From positions 18,650 to 44,824 of the forward strand of contig NW_014578080.1 in assembly GCF_000485595.1 (NCBI RefSeq): 26,175 nucleotides of DNA, given 5' to 3'. The stretch is from Priapulus caudatus. Its lineage: Eukaryota > Priapulida > Priapulimorpha > Priapulimorphida > Priapulidae. The translations under genes were made by a program, and so were the position numbers. Positions 7,188 to 17,079 of the stretch are shown one piece after another. Each line of letters starts with the position of its first letter. The first letter of the stretch is position 1. The notes beneath the pieces were generated by a model. The model was given only the letters and a program-made list of their open reading frames with translations, did no database searches and was not told the DNA's origin.

Positions 7188-10144
7188 ATGGCAGGTAAGA
7201 AAAGGAAAACAAGCCAAGTTTTGCAAGAAAAACATGGAATCAACGGCAACGGAGCGACGCAGAAAGCCGGTCATCGAACGGGAAAACACAACAAAGTGGA
7301 CGCGGGCCAGGACTCGTCTGTCGACTCCTGGTACATCGTTCTTGCTCTGGCCATCGCCGTTACCATCAGCTACGTGCACGGCTCTCACATCGCGTACATG
7401 TTCGAGAGCGACAAACACTTCTCGCACATGTCGACGCTGGAGAGAGAAATGTCGTTCAGAACCGAGATGGGCCTGTACTACTCCTACTTCAAGACGATGA
7501 CCGAAGCTCCGACGTTCCTCGCCGGACTCTCCATGCTCGTCTACGACAACGTCACCGAGTTTCCGCTCACGATCAACACCCTGAAGCGCTTCAACCTCTA
7601 CCCGGAGCTGACGCTGGGCGCCGCCTACCGCGTGTTCGACGGCGTGATGGGCGCGCTCGGCATCCCGACGCAGCAGTGCTGGCAGGTGAACCGCGGCGCG
7701 GACCTCGCACCCGTTCCCAGCTGCGAGGGCATGGGTGATCTCGCATACTTCTACACGAACTGCGTGTTCTTCCTGAACGGACTGCTCATGGGCCTCTTCT
7801 TCCTCTACGGCGCATACCTGAGCGGCAGCCTCGTCGGCGGCGGCGTCGCGACGGCGGCGTTCTTCTACAACCACGGCGAGGCGACGCGCGTGCAATGGAC
7901 GCCGCCGCTGCGCGAGAGCTTCGCGTACCCGTTCCTCGTCCTCCAGATGGCGCTCGTCACGTGGACGCTGCGCAGCCACCGCGCCGGCGTGCACCACCTG
8001 CTGGCGATCGCCGCGGCGACGACCTGCTTTGTGTTGCCGTGGCAATTCGCGCAGTTCGCGCTGATGACGCAGACGCTGTCCGTGTTCGCAGTCTACGCGC
8101 TGCGGTTCGCATCCGCGTGCAAGGTCAAGGTCGTGCTGCGAGGTCAGCTGCTTGGCTTCTCCATCGCCTTCGTCCTCCTGTTCGGCAACGAGATGCTGCT
8201 GACGTCGTTCTTCCTGCCCGTGCTGCTCACCGTCATGGCAATCGTCGCCATGGAGCCCGTGTTGGAGCGCGCGCTCGCACGGCCGCTCGTCTGGCTGGTG
8301 CAGGCTGCCGTCCTACTGACTGGAACGCTCGGGATAAAGACGCTCGCAGGAAGGCACGTATCTCACCGCGCGCGTGCATTCGTGCGACATGCAGTTCTCT
8401 TTCCATCGAAGGCACTTTTAACATTTTTGACATCATTTTTGACATTTTGTTAAAGGCGGGGTGTATCCTCCTTGGCACTGGGGATGCCATGCATCATTGT
8501 ATTGCTAGCAGCATTCTCGTTGTTGTCATCATGTGTCACACTAGGTGTATCCTCGTTAGCACTGGGAAGGCGGGGCGCCGTGCATATCCTAGGTTCTTTA
8601 GAACCTGGTTAGATGGATCCCTCGTCGTTTTTGACATGGGAAAATGTTGAGGACATTGTACGGTGCTGCCAGCTGTAACGTGACATGCGGTGAATGGTGA
8701 AGATTGGATCTAAGTAGTTTGAGGGTTAATGCATTACCAGTTTACTGAGTGGTGTGATCTAGAATGTCATCTTTAATTGATATCCTATCAAAATTAACTG
8801 GCTGATTACATGTGTAGTTAAGACAAAATCATGTAGGGCGATTGTGTATCATAAGTTCATTGTAAGGTGATAATTCTCGTTAAAGCTTGGAACTAGTTAC
8901 TGATTTGTCTTCTTTGGCTTATCAATGAAAACAACTTTTCCAATTGTGCAATTAGTATTTTATTGGTGCATTGAATAGATAAAATACAGGCATTTCTACA
9001 AATATAGATGCGATATTCCCAAAGTTATAATTCCATTACTTTAGGAGGCAAGTGGCATTTAATAACGCACACATAGCCCCGTACCGTTTTCACTGTTGCC
9101 CGCAGCGTTCTATACAAATGCTTACAATTAAACGTTTTCTCATTATGTTTCTGCTTGCTTAGGTTGCTTGCCATCACCGACGACGCTCACATCGGCAACA
9201 TCTTCCGATCGAAGTTTTCCGACTACAAGGATTTCCACACGATGCTTTACACCTGCGCGAGGGAGTTTGACTTTCTCGAGCTCGAGACGGGCATCGTGCT
9301 GTGCAAGACCCTGCTGATACCGACGGTCGCAGTCGTGCTGCTGGCGATAGCCGTGCATCTCGTCAAGGACGTGCACTCACACTGCAAGGGCACGGAGGCG
9401 GTTGCCGACGGCGACGACGAGGACGAGGATGCGGGGGTAGTGCGATCGCGCGTGTCCGCCGCCGTGCTCTATAACGTCGTGCAGCTCTGCGCATTCGCGC
9501 TCATGGCCGTCATGGTGATGCGCCTCAAGCTGTTCCTCACGCCTCAGCTGTGCCTTGTCGCGTCGCTCATCGCCTCGCGAGACCTCCTCGCGGCTGTCGC
9601 CGGCCCGCGCGCGCGCCACTACGCCGTCGTCGCCGCCCTGGTGGCGGTGATGAGCTTCGCTGGCGTCGAGAATCTGCGCGCGCAGTGGGCGATCCGCGGA
9701 GAGTTCGCGAACTACCCGCTGGAGGAGATGCTCGAGTGGATCAAGACGCGCACGCCGCCGCCGGCCGTCTTCGCCGGCGCGATGCCGACGATGGCCGCCG
9801 TGAAGCTGTCGACGGGCCGCGCGATTGTCAACCACCCGCACTACGAGGACGCGGGCCTGCGCGCGCGCACGCGCCTCGTCTACTCGCTCTACAGCCGGCG
9901 GCCGGTTGCGGACGTGTCGCGCGCGCTCCGCTCGCTGCGCGTCGACTTCGCCGTGCTCGAGGACTCGTGGTGCACACGCCGCACGAAGCCCGGATGCTCG
10001 ATGCCCGAGATCTGGGACCTCGAGGATGCGGAGCATCGTGGGAAGCCGCCCGTCTGCTCGCTGCTGCGCACCAACCCCGAGCCGCACTTCAAGACGGCGT
10101 TCAAGAACAGGGTGTACACGGTGCTGCACGTGTTGCACGTGTAG
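7188..10144 (+). CDS. DPY19L1: DPY19-like C-mannosyltransferase (DPY19L1 type), two exons
   Basis: This is an ER multi-pass GT-C enzyme that transfers mannose from dolichol-phosphate-mannose to the first Trp of WxxW motifs in secretory proteins (family knowledge). Exons are 7188-8353 and 9163-10144, giving about 715 residues. Relatives are about 650-760. ATG 7188 (acgATGg, good Kozak) is preferred to in-frame ATG 7128 (poor context). Layout: a basic Lys-rich N-tail 1-46; a first membrane helix about 48-63; the conserved HFSHMSTLEREMSFRTEMG block about 78-95, whose acidic residues belong to the proposed active site; NTLKRFNLYPE about 130-140; NHGEATRVQWTPPLRES about 228-244; LPWQFAQF about 283-290; and DDAHIGN about 395-401. 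An acidic DGDDEDED loop and two or three helices follow. The lumenal C-domain carries VFAGAMPTMAAVKLS, NHPHYEDAGLRART (about 612-625) and KPGCSMPEIWD. Codon use is very GC-rich, unlike TMEM231. L1/L2-type is the best fit; orthology to a single vertebrate paralogue is not resolvable here. Confidence 0.93.
8354..9162 (+). other. GC-AG intron of DPY19L (809 bp)
   Basis: The acceptor ttctgcttgcttag ends at 9162 and fixes the downstream exon in phase 2. The only donor that matches is AAG|GCACGT at 8354, a GC donor with otherwise good consensus. AG+G forms an Arg codon, and the joined protein keeps what I recall as the vertebrate spacing between the GT..L..K segment and DDAHIG. The nearest GT (8358) is out of phase. 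The intron is AT-rich in its right two-thirds, in sharp contrast to the exons. Confidence 0.8.
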
Positions 10145-10257
10145 CAGCGGCCTGCGTCCATCGCCGCGGCGACGATTGCTTGATTAATTATGATTATCGA
10201 TGATTGATAATTATAATAATGATAATAATTATAATACTTATTATAAACAATCGTCAC
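10145..10257. other. DPY19L 3' UTR, AT-rich; overlap zone with convergent gene
   Basis: The sequence is AT-rich with att/ata/aat simple-sequence character at 10180-10247. No canonical AATAAA is present. On the minus strand it follows the last supported exon of the unidentified gene. Confidence 0.45.
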
Positions 10258-10382
10258 CTCGTCCTCGCTGCTGTCCCAATCAGAGCCGTCGTCGGCCTCT
10301 CCGGACGACGCCGTCGCCGCCGAGTAGTCGGACATGTTGCCGGACGTTCCACAGTTGCCGCTCAGGTTCAGCATCAGCGATT
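10258..10382 (-). CDS. Exon B of an unidentified minus-strand gene (acidic Ser-rich segment)
   Basis: Read on the minus strand, an acceptor with a pyrimidine tract and tttcag ends at 10383. The exon then starts with two bases that complete the codon left open by exon A (g+aa = Glu). It continues with SLMLNLSGN and a Ser/Asp/Glu-rich stretch including SDWDSSEDE. A possible donor gag|gtgacg lies at 10257, in phase 0. If that donor is not used, the frame runs without a stop into an AT-rich repeat and antisense to DPY19L, which is implausible as protein. The true 3' end is therefore unresolved. The protein family is not recognised. Confidence 0.5.
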
Positions 10383-10450
10383 CTGAAACGCGTTCGGCAG
10401 AGAAACGATTAACTAAGATCTAATAATTAGATCTAATATTCTTAATTATT

Positions 10451-10553
10451 TCAACGATTGGATCCGCCCCGACCCGATCCGATCTGATCCGAGTCCGTTC
10501 CCGATCCGACCCCGTTCCCGATCCGATCACACGCTCGTAGAAGATCCGATCGC
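10451..10553 (+). repeat. Short gatccga-type tandem repeat
   Basis: Irregular repeats of cgatccga and cccgttcccgatccga lie in the intron of the minus-strand gene, next to the 42-bp minisatellite. Confidence 0.55.
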
Positions 10554-10734
10554 GGCTGAGGCAAGATGCATTTTTTTGCAAAAGTTTTCTAGAAACGGGT
10601 TTCGTTTTCGACAAGCGCGAGATTTGAGATGAACGCGTGATCCCCGTGCCTCGCTTCCTTCCGTAAACGATCGATGATCGTAGATGCGATCGTCGAGAAT
10701 CGATATGCTGCAACGTTTCCCGTTCTCGGACAAC

Positions 10735-11100
10735 ACGCGACGTTTCCGCAGCAAGGTGCGACGCTTCCACCGCGACGCTTCCACCGCGACACGCGACGTT
10801 TCCACGGCGATGCGTGGCGCTTCTGCGGCGACGCTTCATCAGCGACGCGCAACGCTTCCGCGGCTACGCGCGACTTTTCCAAGGCGACGCGCGACGCTTC
10901 CGCGGCTACGCGCGACTTTTCCAAGGGTAGCCGCGGAAGATCGCCTTGGAAAAGTCGCGCGTAGCCGCGGAAGCGTCGCGCGTCGCCGCGCGACGCTTCC
11001 GCGGCTACGCGCGACTTTTCCAAGGCGATGCGCGACGCTTCCGCGGCTACGCGCGACTTTTCCAAGGCGATGCGCGACGCTTCCGCGGCGACGCGGTACG
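10735..11100 (+). repeat. 42-bp GC-rich minisatellite
   Basis: The unit alternates cgcggctacgcgcgac with ttttccaaggcgatgcgc and gacgcttc. It is near-perfect from about 10850 to 11095 and degenerate to the left. The 42-bp unit (14 codons) has no stop in several frames, so long repetitive ORFs arise on both strands (for example a 14-residue RVAAEASRIALEKS repeat on the minus strand). These are best read as repeat artefacts, because the block lies within the 749-bp intron between exons A and B. Confidence 0.85.
10940..11029. repeat. Perfect 43-bp inverted repeat within the minisatellite
   Basis: The arms 10940-10982 and 10987-11029 are exact reverse complements separated by the 4-base loop tcgc. 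The array orientation flips here: part of the repeat to the left of the loop is inverted relative to the rest. Confidence 0.9.
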
Positions 11101-11131
11101 TTTCCATGGCAAGCATCATCAGTGAGCTTAC

Positions 11132-11276
11132 CCATGTCCTTCTCAGCATTGTCCTCGTCGGTGTCACTGCTGCTGTTGCTACGGACTAGTGTCGGGGCAA
11201 CTGGTATGTCATTGGATAGGATCACCAGGTCCCCTCCATTCTCTCTCTTGCCTGACTTCACCCTCACGTCTAGAGC
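11132..11276 (-). CDS. Exon A of an unidentified minus-strand gene
   Basis: The minus-strand acceptor ttttaccacag (intron ends at 11277) is followed by 48 codons beginning ALDVRVKSGKRENGGD. These include IPVAPTLVRSNSSSDTDED, then end in AEKDM plus one base before a good donor g|gtaagc at 11131. Phase is 0 in and 1 out, and the out-phase matches exon B. The composition looks like a flexible phospho-acidic region. A second, error-rich copy of its 3' part appears at the right end of the window (about 26128-26175). The family is not recognised. Confidence 0.55.
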
Positions 11277-11309
11277 CTGTGGTAAAATGGCCCACTCTCC
11301 TTACACAAC

Positions 11310-11450
11310 ATAGTCATGCTACGTTATTACATTATAACATGCGTGACATCGTTATGTCATGTAGTCATGTTACATTATTATATTTAAACGTTCTTGACAT
11401 CGGTATGCTCTATAAACATGTTACAGCATTACATCATAATATGACTGTAC
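11310..11450 (+). repeat. ~50-bp tandem repeat, three diverged copies
   Basis: The copies start near 11311, 11361 and 11410 and share acatgttaca or catgctac, then ttacat, then gacatcg-tatg. They are non-coding and lie upstream of exon A on the minus strand. Confidence 0.55.
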
Positions 11451-11647
11451 AAGTACGACTTCTCGAGAAAGGCAGATAGAACAGGTAGACAAGTAGGACC
11501 TGGGGCACTACCAAGTTATTTCTCGACTCCTCTAACCCGGCCAACCTATCATAATCGAGACAACAGGGGCACGTCACGACATCATATTTATTATACGTTC
11601 TGGTTAGTTTACCATGGCTATCAGCCACTGAACAGGTAGTAATAACA

Positions 11648-11690
11648 CAAGAGCTAATAATACGTTATTATATTGTATTATTAGCTCTTG
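11648..11690. repeat. 16-bp perfect hairpin
   Basis: The arms caagagctaataatac (11648-11663) and gtattattagctcttg (11675-11690) flank an 11-base AT loop directly before the 57-bp minisatellite. Confidence 0.75.
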
Positions 11691-11696
11691 GTAGGG

Positions 11697-12069
11697 AAGG
11701 GTAACTGCCTCCTAGACCCCCCTCCCACCCCCGATCTACATTTGTCTGGGGGAGGGGTAACAGCTCCCTAGACCCCCCTCCCACCCCGATCTACATTTGT
11801 CTGGGGGAAGGGGTAACAGCTCCCTAGACCCCCCCTCCCACCCCCAATCTACATTTGTCTGGGGGGAGGGGTAACTGCCCCCTAGATCCCTCCCACCCCC
11901 GATCTACATTTCTCTGGGGAAAAGGTAACTGCCCCCTAGACCCCCCCCCTCCCACCTCCAATCTACATTTGTCTGGGGGAAGGGGTAACAGCTCCCTAGA
12001 CCCCCCTCCCACCTCCAATCTACATTTGTCTGGGGGAAGGGGTAACAGCTCCCTAGACCCCCCCTCCCA
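11697..12069 (+). repeat. ~57-bp C-rich minisatellite truncated by the assembly gap
   Basis: The landmark ctacatttgtctggg (one variant has ctctgggg) recurs with ctaca at about 11736, 11791, 11849, 11904, 11963 and 12020. Spacing is 55-59 bp, with cctagacccccc runs between. The array is cut off by Ns, so its true length is unknown. Confidence 0.85.
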
Positions 12070-12079
12070 NNNNNNNNNN
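12070..12079. other. Assembly gap (10 N)
   Basis: Ten N bases interrupt the 57-bp minisatellite. The right side starts abruptly in AT-rich DNA, so the order and distance across the gap are not proven by the sequence. Confidence 1.
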
Positions 12080-14190
12080 ATAATTATTTATAGTTATTGT
12101 TATTTATAATTAATCATTTAATTATTGTAATAGTTACATTATTACTGGTACATCAGCATCGATATTTGGCATTATTATTATTTGCCCGTGTTCTATGCAT
12201 CTAACATCTTGTATGTGGGGGACAGGTGACCGTACCAAATATATATAGTGGCAAGCTAGGTGCTTGCCAAAATTGTTCTCAGACCTCTATACACTGTGAA
12301 TAAGGAACTAGTAACTTTACCATATTTACCATCAACGGTCTACAACGAGAAAAAGGTAGCATTAAGATTAATGTTAAGATCAATTTTGTTTCTGACTACA
12401 GGGCCAAGTTAGCAAATGAAATAGTGATTTACGCTCGCTGGAAAATCTAGTCGTGCTGGAAGTTGTGAATGGATACATAGTGGGTGGTAGTGGGGTAAGG
12501 TCCCCTGTCTTCTGTATGTGCACGTTATTATACTAAACATAGTGCCATGATGCTGGTGCGGTGAATGAAATAGTGACTGCCACTTACATGAACATGAAGT
12601 TACAATATTAAGGTTTTGTCCTTTGTACATCTTGGAAGAGGATGAATTGCAAATGACAATAATGTTGCATGTGTGATACGTAATGCTGCGACTATAGTTT
12701 TATGGTTTTAATCAAACACTTGTGTTTTCGATTTATTATACAAAGTGCTAAATATGGGTTGAAACTGAAGCTGTTTTTCCCTAGTTTCACCCAAGATTTG
12801 CTCATGTAGGGCCTATGAACACGTGTTCTACAATAATGAATCTCCTATTTTGCGAATGAACAAACAGTAGATGCATAATTTTACTATTCTCAGTACACGT
12901 TCTTATATACATATGTGATGGCTTGATGGTATGATATAATAGGCGCATTCTATAACGGAAGTGTCATAACGTGGTGATCGAGACACTCGGTAACAGGTGT
13001 GCACTAAGTACATGCAATATGCAAATGAATGCGTTGGGCTTACAGAGCTATAGTGTTTATATGATATAGTGTGTTAGCGTGATATCTGCATGTGTGGATT
13101 GGGGATTATTACAACTGTATCAAGTATGCACTAAACCATGAGAAGCACTTAGAATAACACAGATTAGGATGCAGTATATTTAGTATCAAGGTCCCATTAC
13201 CATCACTAAATTAATAATTAGCAGTAGGTTCTTGGTAGCATGTAGTATGAATTGCGAGTTTTTTGTATTGGGAGTTATGGCTTTTTGCTCGTACATACCA
13301 GGAACGAATCAATCTCAGAGTTGAGTATGTATGTTTTTGTTTGGTTTCCTGTTAGTTTCTGTTTCTGTTGTTGGGTTTTGTTTGTTTGTTATTAGAATTA
13401 CGCGTACATAACAGCAGTAGCTCACCAGTAGTTACATCAAGCGATTTCTTCAGCCCGAGTGTGGATTGCGAAAATAACTGGTATATTATACATGTGAACA
13501 GTCCTATTTCCCGTTTCGTGGACATGCATCTCATAAAGAGTAAGAAAACAAGGGATAATCTTTCCTAAATTTCTTAATAAAATCCTTTAATAAATGATAA
13601 TCTATTATTATCTTACTCCCGATTTAATCGCATACTGTTATGTCCCAACTGTCCGTTTTTGGCAGATTTTATACACTGTGAATATGCAAAATGTCTCACG
13701 TGCAAAACTGTGGATAAATGGTAATGTCTTTCATTCTTGATAAGAGTGTGCATGCAATATCTACAGAGTTTTTTTATTACTAATTGTGAGGGCTGACGTA
13801 AGCAATGTTGCTGCTGTAGTTTACACGATACATAATAAAATGGCCAAGTCTAGTAGTTTTAATGGGGTTATGCCGGAAGCTAGTTTTGTCCATCAGGAGG
13901 GTTCTGTGCTTTCTCAATCTACCTGTATGTCAAGCCTTTCAGTGTTCTCATTCTATTCAGTTGTCAAGGCGACAGGTTATTTTTGCGCGGGACATGCATG
14001 TGTATTGGCGTTAAGCATACATTTTTGTTGATTCGTACTACCTGTTTGCAAGTACTTTACCTTTGTCAGTAACCGTAAAGCAGTTCAGCTCGTATTATGT
14101 ATGTGCAATCTGCAGAATATCATTATATGCAAAATAAAGATTATTTTTAATGCAGAAATAACTCTTGTGAATTTTACTCATGCCGCGCAG
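12080..14190. other. AT-rich non-coding DNA, nothing recognised
   Basis: Only small ORFs without protein character occur. A T/G-rich simple stretch lies at 13335-13395, and a small hairpin (tggcaagc/gcttgcca) at about 12249-12269. I see no convincing exon on either strand. Confidence 0.45.
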
Positions 14191-14204
14191 AGATCGAGGA
14201 AAAG

Positions 14205-14312
14205 ATCGAAGTGTTGGCGAATGTTGAGTAGTGTTGAGTAGTGTTGGCGAATGCTGAGAAATGTTGAAGAGTGTTGGCGAATGTTGAGGAGTGTTGAATA
14301 GTGTGGTGAATG
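14205..14312 (+). repeat. Short agtgttgagt / gcgaatgttg tandem repeat
   Basis: Irregular units of about 10 and 20-30 bases (agtgttgagt, tggcgaatg) repeat over 100 bases. They produce a spurious minus-strand ORF rich in QHSPTL-type repeats. Confidence 0.65.
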
Positions 14313-15416
14313 AACGTAGAAAAGCAAACACGTATTAACATGTACCTTCAAGTCAAATTTATTGCACCAAAATCCGCGGGCATATGGGTTGTGATCATGC
14401 TGCGATAACACACAAGATCTACACGTTTATACAATAACTTTGTGTAGGTAAATAATCATTAGTTGCGTGCCAAATCTAACCGGGTAATAATCGGGAATAA
14501 CTAGCAGTGACAACATAACTATGTAATGCAGAATATTCTGTGTAAAAATGTTTTAAAAGTCCACAGCTATATCAACAATACACAAGTAATCATTTAACAA
14601 GGGAATGTATCGTATGTATCAACCGTTGACAATGCATTCTTGAGTTTTATAAAGTTTCATGAAAACGCTATAGCAGTTTCCATGCATGTCAACACCAGTC
14701 CCGGCAGTACCTATAACAGAATTGTGACATTGTTTTTATTCCATACGCATTGATTGCCAGGAAATTCTGGTACATACACCGTGTCATGCAAAATTGATCC
14801 AGTTTCACATTGTGAGATTCACGTAGGAAAACATAGATTCACTCCACTCGCTATGGTCAAACCCTAGCTATAGTCTAAATATATGCTAAAGTTTCAAATT
14901 ATAGTCTGAAGGTACCACAAATCAGTGGAGTGGACTGAGCCTAAGGAAATATGCGCGACGTGAGATCAACAGCATGCGCATTATGTAATAACAACAACAA
15001 CGTCCCACTGTAACATTACCAATAATTGGACCCTAAAAAAAATTATAATCGGACGCTATTCTAGGCGTCCGAGGACAGTATAGCGTCATATTATCAAAAT
15101 TTCTAGGGCACCCCGATTTTTGGCTTAACTGAAATGAGGCACGAGGTAAAACATGGACGGAGTAAAATTGGTCGATAATATAAACGAACACTGACAACCA
15201 GCACCTACAGCTGATATGGAATGTTATACACGCTGGTTTCTGCTACATATATAATAAATGCTTTCGTAAAGGGGAATGTGAGCAGTTCAAAAGTACATTC
15301 TGATGGAAACAGACCGGCATTCACTTAAACTCTCATTGGTCGCACCATAATCATTTTAGAACAAAACGTGAAGGTGAAAATTTTCACCACATCACAAATT
15401 CCCGTGGCATGCAAAT
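14313..15416. other. AT-rich non-coding DNA, nothing recognised
   Basis: No coding or repeat structure is recognised apart from a small hairpin, tcggacgc/gcgtccga, around 15052-15075. Confidence 0.4.
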
Positions 15417-15487
15417 ACATATATGTATATTATGCGTATGTATTATGTATGTATATATATATATATATATGTATGTATATGCATGTG

Positions 15488-15529
<42 letters not shown>

Positions 15530-15545
15530 TATATGTATGCATAAT
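15417..15545. repeat. (TA)n microsatellite region
   Basis: Alternating AT/TA runs interrupted by gtatgt and gcatgtg. The longest pure runs are around 15452-15470 and 15495-15535. Confidence 0.9.
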
Positions 15546-15939
15546 TGCATATGCGCATAAAAGATGGAAGTGACGTCGCCGGACGAAAATTTGCGTGAAA
15601 TTCACAAGGTGAAATATCACTGTTTCGCTTTTGGCTGCACATACCACAGCCTTCTCACACTCTCGCTCACTCACTCATACACATTTCTCACTGCGCCAAT
15701 AATTACAATAATGCAAGAACATATAAGCTGTACGCGTGACTGACATCAAGACCAATCGGTCACGTGGAACGATAAAAAAAAACACGCTATAAAAAAGGAT
15801 GTATATAACCAACCAAATAATAAATAACATTTAAGAACCAAATGGTACGGCGGCAGTACCACGAGACAACTGACTGTACATTGATTGAAGCCTTTCCAAT
15901 TGGAAGCTTGGCATATACCGCTAGATCACAACTATAGTG

Positions 15940-16195
15940 TGCGCGTGGACGTGCGTGCATGCGTGCATACATGAATGTGTGCGTATGTTGGACGGGCGTG
16001 CATGCGTTAATGTGTGCGGCTGTGTCTACACTGCGTGTGCGTGTGGACGTGCGTGCATGCATGAATGTGTGCGTGCATGCGTAAATGTGTGCGTAAATGT
16101 GTGCATACGCTGCGTGGGCGTGTGGATGTGCGTGCATGCGCACATGCATGAATGTATGCGTATGTAAATGTATGTGTGCCAGGGCGCATGTATGC
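15940..16195 (+). repeat. GTGCATGCG-type minisatellite
   Basis: Purine-pyrimidine alternating sequence with repeated gtgcgtgcatgc, atgaatgtgtgcg and tgcgtgtggacgtgcg blocks. Alternating GT/GC tracts of this kind can adopt Z-DNA (general knowledge). It gives Cys/His/Val-rich spurious ORFs. Confidence 0.75.
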
Positions 16196-16338
16196 GTGGG
16201 GGAGGGGTTTAACTTCTTAACATCCCTGGAGACTGCCTAACATTTGCAGCAATCGTCTTATGTAAGACATGTAAACTTAGATCCCGAGGTAAACATATCA
16301 ATACACACAATCGACAGCAGTAACAAGAGAATGCTTAA

Positions 16339-16377
16339 CCTAGTTGTAAACCCTAGTTGTAAACCCTAGTTGTAAAC
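16339..16377 (+). repeat. 13-bp tandem repeat, three copies
   Basis: Three consecutive copies of ctagttgtaaacc. Confidence 0.85.
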
Positions 16378-16578
16378 TCAAAATGTCATCAGAGGTAAAT
16401 GGTGACTGCTGAACTGCATATTTAAAACAGATCAACTAGTCAACACAAACTCACAACTTCCCGATACAAGTAAATGGGTTCCTGTATAGAACTTCATGAA
16501 AGATACCTGGTGACACCGCTTTCCCTACCGATATAAAATGACTAGAAACTGACAGTGACAGTGCATATACATATATAT

Positions 16579-16625
16579 CAAGAGTCCATAATAGAAATGA
16601 GAAATGTTCTATTATGGTACTCTTG
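16579..16625. repeat. 18/19-bp imperfect hairpin
   Basis: The arm caagagtccataatagaa (16579-16596) pairs with ttctattatggtactcttg (16607-16625), with a single bulged base and a 10-base loop. Confidence 0.6.
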
Positions 16626-17079
16626 GTAATATATTCTGCGAACACATCAGGAATGAATTCAAGCTCGGGGGGATGAATATCTTCAGGAAGGATACTGGGA
16701 GAAACTGCACGCTATTATTCGCTAAGCATAACATACACACTGGTAAAAACACGTAACAGCAACTTTCACGTATAACATATAAATCCTACGGGTGCGGTGC
16801 GTGAGGTAAACGTGAACAAGCCGCTAACGTAACAAATTCCAAATGCATCATAACACGAGTAGTAAGGAATTGCTTAGCCCAACCCGGACGTCGTGAGCTT
16901 CCCGCCACGCAGTGACTGAGACGCGATAGGGTAACTTATGGCTAGGAACGGGGTAGCGTAACATCTGGAACAGCGGCGAAATCTCGAGGGACAAACAAAA
17001 CCAACCCGTGGCACATACGCTGCTCACCTGCAGGTCCACGCGCTCTCGGGGGAGATCAAGTTGTGGAATATTGCATTAC

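Noticed and set aside
7188-7200. Donor-like sequence atggcag|gtaaga at the DPY19L start
   Set aside because: It is a perfect splice-donor match, but reading through gives a continuous Lys-rich N-tail directly into the conserved first helix. It arises from the codons Met-Ala-Gly-Lys. Kept only as a caveat.
7179-8045. 288-codon minus-strand ORF antisense to DPY19L exon 1
   Set aside because: It is the complementary frame of a GC-rich conserved coding exon. Its Arg/Glu/Ala-rich translation has no domain character.
9377-10138. 253-codon minus-strand ORF and overlapping + frames 9550-10203
   Set aside because: These are shadow frames of DPY19L exon 2, which carries the recognisable conserved motifs.
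10589-11267. Repeat proteins encoded by the 42-bp minisatellite on either strand
   Set aside because: The unit length is a multiple of three without stops, so open frames are expected. The array lies within a splice-bounded intron.
15430-16189. Tyr/Ile-rich and His/Cys-rich ORFs
   Set aside because: They derive from the TA microsatellite and the TGCATGCG minisatellite.
16849-17039. Minus-strand donor CAG|GTGAGC at 17027 as the end of the 17080-17202 exon
   Set aside because: The open frame of that exon hits TGA before this site. Only a frameshift would connect them, while agg|gtaatg at 17079 fits phase 0.
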